From positions 1 to 59,307 of the forward strand of contig JANQQA010000018.1 of NCBI GenBank assembly GCA_028285205.1: a stretch of DNA of 59,307 nucleotides. The letters run 5' to 3'. Both the position numbers and the translations under genes were made by a program. The DNA comes from Bythopirellula sp. (GTDB lineage: Bacteria; Planctomycetota; Planctomycetia; Pirellulales; Lacipirellulaceae). Numbering within the stretch: position 1 is the stretch's first letter; every line of letters begins with the position of its first letter. The notes below the pieces were generated by a model. The model saw nothing but the letters and a program-made list of their open reading frames with translations. It was not told the origin of the DNA and did not search any database. Positions 54,401 through 59,307 of the stretch are shown here, in pieces.

Positions 54401-54906
54401 TGTTTCAGACGGTGATGAGCAACCGCAAAGTAATGTCGGAACTGCTTGAGACCCTTCGGCAACTCGCAATGGCGCATCTTACTGTGGCTTCAAGAGAACT
54501 ATGCCAGACCGGGGCAGGTTCTTGCGATCCACAACAACTTGCCACGCAGGCCGAGAAATCTACACCTGAGTTGCTGAAGTTGGGCGGCTACTCAAGCCAG
54601 TTGTTCGTCCTGCCGCAGGTGGAATCACCCGAAGCGACGGCACAGTCGATTCGCGATGCGATCGGCAGTGAGGTCTCCGTACTCACCGGCAGTGGAGGCA
54701 ACCTCAGCGTCTGCACCGAAATCGGCGGCCTACCGTTGGCCCGAGTGGCAGTCGACCTGATCGAATGTCGTCGAGACTACGCGGAGTTCGCCGACCGAGT
54801 CCACACACGCAACGATATCTCGTGGGCTCCGCTGGGCGATACGCCTCAGCCCATCGCCGCCAACAGCGGTGAATATGCGACCCAGGTCCTTTCGCAAGTG
54901 CTTTAG
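51427..54906 (+). CDS. Ser/Thr kinase fused to a tubulin/FtsZ-like (Tubulin_2-type) domain
   Basis: 1159 residues from 51427. The kinase (about 14-270) has GAGGYGEV (P-loop), Lys44, Glu58, HLDIKPENLL (catalytic Asp141; Arg of HRD replaced by Leu), DFG at 158-160 and APE at 182-184. It lacks a transmembrane helix. After an acidic linker, PTLVIGIGGAAGHVLCQFRQ (353-372) opens a Rossmann-like GTPase core, LLQLDTDKKAL follows, and VASISGGTGSGMSID carries GGTGSG at 512-517, the tubulin/FtsZ signature. This matches the Tubulin_2 family. The remaining 600 residues are helical and unassigned. A kinase and a tubulin-like GTPase in one chain suggest phosphorylation tied to polymer state; that is inference. 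The start lies 38 bases after the ATPase gene. Confidence 0.85.
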   Translation: MADSSSNSQDIQLPGYKLQKLLGAGGYGEVWLADAPGGLTKAVKIIFGYHNEKRAASELRSLEKIKAVRHPFLLSLERIEVIDGRLVIVSELADGSLKDRFEYFSKKGQPGIPREELLGYLRDSADALDYLSDNHSLQHLDIKPENLLLLAGHVKVADFGLVKKIQDTQASLVGGMTPLYSAPEVFQGTPSSFSDQYSLAVLYQEMLTGKLPFDGMTSAELTLQHMHDEPDLSPLMLSDRYVLARALSKDPKQRYASCRELVQALFNVESASTSEGPDWTSRPKVEFSTAATPSADVRKSRPGTMTQVFEDDLIDDPNDISTSMILDLPSVIEENISAPPAIDLSEGNVRPTPTLVIGIGGAAGHVLCQFRQRLHTRFGSASIPAIQLLQLDTDKKALVELTHGNGQDSLTSEETLALQLRRPQEYRDHSKRLLGWLSRRWLYNIPKSLRTEGLRPLGRLAFADHARRTIQRIRLSLKQSMDESSLEQSSEQTGLNFDGQSVRVYIVASISGGTGSGMSIDVGYAVKGLLEKLEIKNATTTGILLHSTGRDSRYCDLAKVNTFSWFKEYNHFARPEGFYPGDQASGLPAMSADVPLFDQTYFVPLGDGLSLEQLEENTNSVAQYLLLDTLTSANQFLDSHREAIPHTLGGAPALRTFGVHEEAAVSQQTLEAISYQLCQRVVLSWSGTEDEKAVSSDNDRRDTSEQQDVAAVSDTNQVICGAPRAVANLQLNIEGISANARTILESQFGSDLDLMVERLLEQAEEKSGDLAPLEAIALIDALFLPEPNADKKSCNYVCGRPLNSIVSPLGMKLASDLQRWLLQRLDESHERLAGTRQAAEWFAEHFRRVETDSRRLATGIGNKLISLVHQFKTSGDGANDSLQLDSAQLRKLAVKYFRLRLDMSAFQAAGHLVQMLQSELKSVSEAIVEFGRHLRHLADILSSESQQAQQSFSADAPHQDSISQSLLLSLPDLVVKVDERLQEEFIAPAGGLFQTVMSNRKVMSELLETLRQLAMAHLTVASRELCQTGAGSCDPQQLATQAEKSTPELLKLGGYSSQLFVLPQVESPEATAQSIRDAIGSEVSVLTGSGGNLSVCTEIGGLPLARVAVDLIECRRDYAEFADRVHTRNDISWAPLGDTPQPIAANSGEYATQVLSQVL

Positions 54907-54957
54907 AAAACCAACTCCAAACCAAAATACAACCCACTAGTTGACGAGAACTTTGAC

Positions 54958-56118
54958 ATGTCCATCGATCTGCCCTCAACTGAGAACGTAACTTGGCTTC
55001 TCAGCGGCCAGCTTCAAGAAGATGAAGCCGTCCGTGCGATACGCATCAATACGTCTCCCTTCACAGTGGGTCGTCGCAACGGCACAGCGCTGACGATCGA
55101 CAATCCCTCGGTCTCGGGAAAACACGCCGAGCTGATTCTCGAGGAAGGCAATCTGTTTGTCCGTGACCTGGGAAGTACCAATGGGACTTTTGTCAACGGT
55201 ATGCGGATCACGACCCCGTGCAAACTGAAACACGGCGATCTGGTGCAATTCGCGCAGATTGTTTTTCGAGCGGGTGTGCAGACGGAAACACGCGATTCGC
55301 GGACGATCCAAGACGACGCAGCAGATCGTGCCCTGGCCCTGATCCAATTCGACAAGTTGATGACCGAGCGCGCTGTCACACCGCACTTCCAACCCATCGT
55401 TGACATGGCCACCAAGGAAACGAGTGGCTACGAACTGCTGGGCAGAAGCCGATTGTTTGGACTTACGACCCCGCACGCCATGTTCAGCGCCGCAGCTGTG
55501 CTCGATTTGGAAGCGGAGTTGAGTCGGATCCTGCGGTACGAAGGCCTCAGGCAAGCTGAGCCACTTGGCAAGGACGCACAGCTGTTCGTCAACACGCACC
55601 CAGCGGAAATGGACGAACCTGCGCTGCTGGAGTTTTCGCTCCGTGAACTTCGAGAGCTGTCTCCCGAGTGCCGCATTGTCCTCGAGATTCATGAAGCGGC
55701 TGTAACTCAAGTGACCCAGATGCGAGAACTTCGCGCTGCTTTGGCGGACATGGAGATTGGCCTGGCCTACGACGACTTCGGTGCTGGGCAGGCGCGACTC
55801 ATCGAATTGGTCGAAGTTCCGCCCGACTATCTGAAATTTGACATCAATCTCGTCCGCAACATCCAAAATGCTAGCGCCGAACGTCAGAAGATGTTGGGCA
55901 ACTTGGTGCAGATGGTCAGGGATCTCGGCATCGCCGCGCTGGCCGAGGGCATCGAGATGGAAGAGGAATACGAAGTCTGCAAGCAAGTTGGTTTTGACTT
56001 CGCTCAGGGCTACCTGTTCGGTCGGCCAGCTCTGCCGAAGACTTTCGCGACCCCCAAAGAGGACGCTCCCAACAATGGCAGCAGCGAAGAATCGACGATT
56101 GTCTCGGTCAAGAAATAG
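54958..56118 (+). CDS. FHA domain-EAL phosphodiesterase
   Basis: 386 residues. The FHA domain (about 35-105) keeps GRR (38-40), SGKH (53-56) and STNG (73-76), the phosphothreonine-binding residues. The EAL domain (about 135-370) reads ELL at its signature (Glu159), with Asn212 (FVNTHP), Glu243 (LEIHE), Asp272-Asp273 (YDDFG), Lys293 (LKFD), Glu330 (AEGIE) and Gln350 (QGYLFGR). All positions known to be needed for c-di-GMP hydrolysis are there, so the enzyme is probably active. No membrane segment. The gene follows the kinase-tubulin gene by 51 bases. The FHA domain is a plausible reader of that kinase's output. Confidence 0.9.
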   Translation: MSIDLPSTENVTWLLSGQLQEDEAVRAIRINTSPFTVGRRNGTALTIDNPSVSGKHAELILEEGNLFVRDLGSTNGTFVNGMRITTPCKLKHGDLVQFAQIVFRAGVQTETRDSRTIQDDAADRALALIQFDKLMTERAVTPHFQPIVDMATKETSGYELLGRSRLFGLTTPHAMFSAAAVLDLEAELSRILRYEGLRQAEPLGKDAQLFVNTHPAEMDEPALLEFSLRELRELSPECRIVLEIHEAAVTQVTQMRELRAALADMEIGLAYDDFGAGQARLIELVEVPPDYLKFDINLVRNIQNASAERQKMLGNLVQMVRDLGIAALAEGIEMEEEYEVCKQVGFDFAQGYLFGRPALPKTFATPKEDAPNNGSSEESTIVSVKK

Positions 56119-56415
56119 CGGGAAATCGCTTCGACTGCCCATCTGACCTGCGATGCGCCTCGTCAGGCCGCTCTGCCTGAGCCGCAGCGCAACCTGCGTA
56201 TCGCGGTAAGCCAGCTGAGTCGATCTGTGCGCTTTGGACGAATTGTAGCGAACATTCGACCGAGAAAGTCGCCCCATAGGCATGCGGAACCGCCGCAGGG
56301 TGTCTAGAATAGGAAGTTGTGATTCGCTGGGGCAGTTCCAGCTATCAGCGGCCGCATCAAGGCCGAGACTCTCTCTCCGCAACTCCGCCGTAAACTGATT
56401 ACTTCGGTTCCAACC

Positions 56416-57978
56416 ATGAGCAACGCATCGCTGCCCAGCAACCCAAACTCCTACGGTGTCGATGATTTCGTCGCGGCACTGTTTCGCAACAAGAAAAAAG
56501 TGATCGCCGTACCGATCTGCATCTTGCTGCTCGCCGCAATTTTCATCGTCTTTGCACCGCGCGCTTACGAGTCGGAAGCCAGGCTGTTCCTGCAGATCGG
56601 GCGCGAATCGGTGAAACTCGACCCGACGGCCACAACGGGCGACACGATTTCGGTTCATTCCAACGACCGCGATTCCGAGATCGTCACGGTGATGGAATCG
56701 CTCAAAAGCCGCGGCACGATCGAAAAGGTCGTCGACCGTCTGGGGGAGGACGTCATCTTGGGGCGTGGCTCGGTCGGTGAAAAGAAAACGAACATATTCG
56801 TTCAGGCCCTTCGCACAGCCGTGGGCACGGCCGTGAGTGTTGTCCGAAGCCTCGATCCGATCACGGATCGCGAACGAGCCATCATCACGGTGGAACGAGG
56901 CTTGGAAGTGGACGCGGAAAGTGAATCGACGCTGATCACGGCACGGTACGAAGCAGAAACCCCCCAGCTTGCTCAACTCGTCGCCCAGACGTTGCTTGAT
57001 GTCTATCGCGAAGAGCACCTCCGTTTGCACCGCACCAGCGGCTCTCGAGAGTTCTTTGACCGTCGGTACAGCGAACTCGAACGACAGCTCAATGACGCAG
57101 TGACTGCGCTCAATGACGCGAAGAATCGCATGGGCATTGTTTCCATCGAAGCACGACGCGGGACACTGGAAGCCCGGTTGGCCAACATCGAACTGAATCT
57201 CTACGACAACACTCGCCAGCTGGCCGCCGCTCGCGCTCGGGTCGCGGACATACGTAAGCAGCTGGCCGCAACGCCCGAGCGCATGGTCGCCGAAGAAACA
57301 ACCGTTCCCAACACGGGAACCGATCTGCTGCGTGACCAGGTATTCGAACTGGAAGTGCTCATGTTGGACCAGCAAGCAAAGTACAGTGACGATCACCCAG
57401 CGCTGCGTGCCACAAAGAACCAACTTAAGCAGGCGCGCGCGATGCTCGAGGCGGAATCGCGCGACCGCCGCGAAACCACTAACGACATCAATCCCAACCA
57501 TCGCACGCTGAGTTTGGCGCTGGCGACTGAAGCGAGTAGCCTCGCCGGGATTGTCGCCCAAAATGATGCACTGAACGAACAACGTGAAGTTGTCGCTGCC
57601 GATCTGAAGAAGCTGAATAACCATGAGTTGGAAATCGACCAGCTTCAGCGCCAAGTCCATCTCGCGCGAACGAACTACGACCGCAACACCGACAATCGAG
57701 TCAAAGCTGAAATCGATGCGTTGTTGGATGAGAATGCAATTTCCAACGCGAAAGTTGCTCAGACCGCAACCCTCGCGGAAAAACCCGTAAGCCCCAATAA
57801 ACTGCTGATTGCCGCGCTTTCCCTGATGCTGTCGGGCTTCGCGGTCGTATCTCTGGTACTGATCAGCGAGAAGCTCAGCACGCCGATTTATAAGGAAGAG
57901 CAACTCGAAGAGGCTTTGCAGCTGCCGGTCTTCGGTGTGCTCCCCGAGCAACAAAACCCATTGAGTACCGTCGCCTGA
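56416..57978 (+). CDS. Wzz/GumC-like polysaccharide chain-length determinant
   Basis: 520 residues. An N-terminal helix (VIAVPICILLLAAIFIVFAP, residues 33-52) and a C-terminal helix (LLIAALSLMLSGFAVVSLVL) flank a long periplasmic part with extended coiled coil (for example EFFDRRYSELERQLNDAVTA). YESEARLFLQIG is the typical Wzz opening, and EKPVSPNKLLIAAL is the proline-rich element before the second helix. No fused tyrosine kinase; that role falls to the next gene. These proteins set polymer length or take part in exopolysaccharide export. It lies 297 bases after the FHA-EAL gene, so a separate promoter is possible. Confidence 0.87.
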   Translation: MSNASLPSNPNSYGVDDFVAALFRNKKKVIAVPICILLLAAIFIVFAPRAYESEARLFLQIGRESVKLDPTATTGDTISVHSNDRDSEIVTVMESLKSRGTIEKVVDRLGEDVILGRGSVGEKKTNIFVQALRTAVGTAVSVVRSLDPITDRERAIITVERGLEVDAESESTLITARYEAETPQLAQLVAQTLLDVYREEHLRLHRTSGSREFFDRRYSELERQLNDAVTALNDAKNRMGIVSIEARRGTLEARLANIELNLYDNTRQLAAARARVADIRKQLAATPERMVAEETTVPNTGTDLLRDQVFELEVLMLDQQAKYSDDHPALRATKNQLKQARAMLEAESRDRRETTNDINPNHRTLSLALATEASSLAGIVAQNDALNEQREVVAADLKKLNNHELEIDQLQRQVHLARTNYDRNTDNRVKAEIDALLDENAISNAKVAQTATLAEKPVSPNKLLIAALSLMLSGFAVVSLVLISEKLSTPIYKEEQLEEALQLPVFGVLPEQQNPLSTVA

Positions 57979-58036
57979 GATGCTTCTCGCCAGCGAATCG
58001 TATGCTCGCACTACTTTCAATTGATTGACAATCACA

Positions 58037-58771
58037 ATGAATATGCAAACCGCTTCTCCCGAGCCAACTACGAAGCAACCGGCGCCGCGAGTTGATCTGC
58101 GGCGTGATGCGAGCCTAGCTACGCTCGCCAAAAAGGACGATTCCAGGCAGTTGCATGATGTGTTCGAGTCGATTCTTTGGCGAATCGATTCCAAGTGCCA
58201 GTCCAACGAAACGATGGCCATTGGCATTTCTGGGTGCGCTCGCAAGTCGGGATCAACCACCATCGCCGCCGGTCTCGCGATGCAAGCAAGTGCCCAACAG
58301 CAAGGTCGCGTCTTGTTGATTGATGCTGACTGGCAGCCACCGGGTTTGATGAAAACATTCAAGTTGGCCGAGTCCTCAGGTTTGTATGACATACTTTCCG
58401 GCGACATCGCACCACGCGAATGCCAGCCGCAACCGGTTTCTGAATACTTGGATGTCATGTGCCGAGGACAGTGGCACGAACAGCATCCCACAACGGTCCG
58501 CCATGAGCTCCTGGGCGAGCTGCTTGCGGATCTGAAAATGGAATACAGCCTGATCCTCGTCGATCTGCCGCCCGCCACGGACCTGCGCAGCGCCTTGCCG
58601 CTGGCACGCCGTCTGGACGGCTCGCTGCTGGTAACCCGCTTCGAAGCGGTCAAGCAGCCACAAGCCCAACGAGCACTCCGTCGACTCCGTGAGGACGGTG
58701 TCGACGTCTGGGGATCGATTCTGAATCGTCACCGCCAGTACATCCCTCAGTGGCTCAGAAACTGGCTGTGA
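58037..58771 (+). CDS. CpsD/BY-kinase-like ATPase with non-canonical P-loop and no tyrosine tail
   Basis: 244 residues from 58037; a TTG at 58025 is in frame. It has the fold of the cytoplasmic half of bacterial tyrosine kinases: VLLIDADWQPPGL (Walker A'), YSLILVDLPPATDLRSALPL (Walker B region). The expected Walker A Lys is missing: the loop reads CARKSGSTTIAAG, where the position normally held by Lys of GKS/GKT is Ser, with a Lys two residues ahead. The C-terminus (QYIPQWLRNWL) contains one Tyr rather than a cluster. Catalysis may therefore be weak or absent, and the protein may act as an adaptor for the Wzz-like protein encoded just upstream. Confidence 0.75.
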   Translation: MNMQTASPEPTTKQPAPRVDLRRDASLATLAKKDDSRQLHDVFESILWRIDSKCQSNETMAIGISGCARKSGSTTIAAGLAMQASAQQQGRVLLIDADWQPPGLMKTFKLAESSGLYDILSGDIAPRECQPQPVSEYLDVMCRGQWHEQHPTTVRHELLGELLADLKMEYSLILVDLPPATDLRSALPLARRLDGSLLVTRFEAVKQPQAQRALRRLREDGVDVWGSILNRHRQYIPQWLRNWL

Positions 58772-58967
58772 TGCTCTGGCGTCGCGGCTCATAGGTTCTT
58801 TCCCACCGTCCTTGCAGCTTGCTGGTAAGCTATGACGGTTGTGCGCAAAATCCTCATTTTCTCGCATGTACTAGTTCGATCTTTCTCTGCGTAGAGCTAG
58901 GCCCAGTACGGATGCTAGCGTTGGCTGCTCTGCCTACCAACGGATGCACAACAAGGATGTTGGCTGC

Positions 58968-59307
58968 ATGAAGCGGAATGTGCATAAATCTCGAAACCGC
59001 ACCTGGCTGTGGTGCGCGGCTATCATAGTGGTCAGCGCGCTGGTTGGTGTGTGGAACGCGAATGATCCGACGACGCCTCGGAAGCTCGACACGGTTGCAT
59101 CCGGCCCGACGACGATTGAGAAAATCGAGTCGACCCTCGCTCAAGCGGGCTGTCCGGGTTGGATGGTGCTGGCCACCGAGGGTGAGTCGGCGCTGCAGCC
59201 ATTGCCTGCGATCGTTGACGAAAACGTCGAGCCAACCGCGCTCCGCGTCGCGACAGATGTGCCCACGGTGAAGTACCCCAATCCGATTCGCGTCGCGAAT
59301 CGGTTGC
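58968..59307 (+). CDS. Start of a membrane-anchored protein, cut by the right edge
   Basis: An open frame runs from the ATG at 58968 to the window end without a stop (113 codons). AAGGA lies about 10 bases upstream. The protein begins MKRNVHKSRNRTWLWCAAII, a basic N-terminus and a helix (WLWCAAIIVVSALVGVW), then a polar extracytoplasmic region with no recognised motif. It follows the Wzz-CpsD pair by 196 bases and may belong to the same polysaccharide locus. Confidence 0.65.
   Translation, partial: MKRNVHKSRNRTWLWCAAIIVVSALVGVWNANDPTTPRKLDTVASGPTTIEKIESTLAQAGCPGWMVLATEGESALQPLPAIVDENVEPTALRVATDVPTVKYPNPIRVANRL

Noticed and set aside
54976..58653. A 1225-codon open frame on the minus strand
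   Set aside because: It lies opposite three well-supported genes (FHA-EAL, Wzz-like, CpsD-like), lacks any domain and crosses their intergenic gaps. It is a by-product of GC-biased codon use.

Overview
The window looks like chromosome of a planctomycete, probably of the Pirellulales type. This is inferred from gene content: secreted proteins ending in PEP-CTERM sorting tails (one with a dockerin-like repeat), a DUF1559 pseudopilin-like protein with its small lipoprotein partner, a BBP7-like cysteine-rich outer-membrane protein, a Cys-type sulfatase, and a serine/threonine kinase and FHA repertoire. Genes lie on both strands, many as singletons with roomy spacers. No rRNA, tRNA, CRISPR array, insertion sequence or prophage was recognised.

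Layout. 0-12 kb: a small membrane protein between two diverged direct repeats, an orphan MbcA/ParS-like ORF, a secreted sugar-dehydrogenase-like protein, NAD kinase, a GxxExxY gene framed by inverted repeats, and a DUF2339-DUF3999 pair. 11.5-29 kb: PEP-CTERM proteins, two convergent overlapping alpha/beta hydrolases, a BBP7-like protein, hisD-hisC, threonine aldolase, a sulfatase, a YqhA-family protein, DUF1559 plus lipoprotein, and a GAF-adenylate cyclase. 29.5-36.5 kb: a five-gene electron-transfer cluster. 36.5-46 kb: mutM, trpB-trpA, an ABC ATPase with a large membrane protein, and a fused two-domain permease. 46-50 kb: HEAT-repeat protein, an unknown secreted protein and a diadenylate cyclase. 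50-59.3 kb: a signalling and polysaccharide block cut by the right edge.

Two neighbourhoods stand out. First, at 50.0-56.1 kb, three closely spaced genes encode an AAA ATPase, a Ser/Thr kinase fused to a tubulin/FtsZ-like GTPase domain (GGTGSG signature), and an FHA-EAL protein. A Wzz-like chain-length protein and a CpsD-like ATPase with a non-canonical P-loop follow. The inferred logic is phosphorylation, FHA recognition and c-di-GMP hydrolysis, possibly governing envelope polysaccharide.

Second, at 29.5-36.5 kb, a flavin/2Fe-2S reductase, a tetraheme cytochrome, a cyclic-nucleotide-binding domain fused to a four-cluster ferredoxin, a di-heme b-type membrane protein (two H-x13-H helices) and a membrane-anchored decaheme cytochrome form an apparent NAD(P)H-to-periplasm electron conduit. 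A class III adenylate cyclase is transcribed divergently next to it, so cAMP may control electron flow directly. With the DacZ-like diadenylate cyclase at 48.9 kb, the window carries domains for cAMP, c-di-AMP and c-di-GMP signalling. All functional statements rest on motif reading, not on searches.
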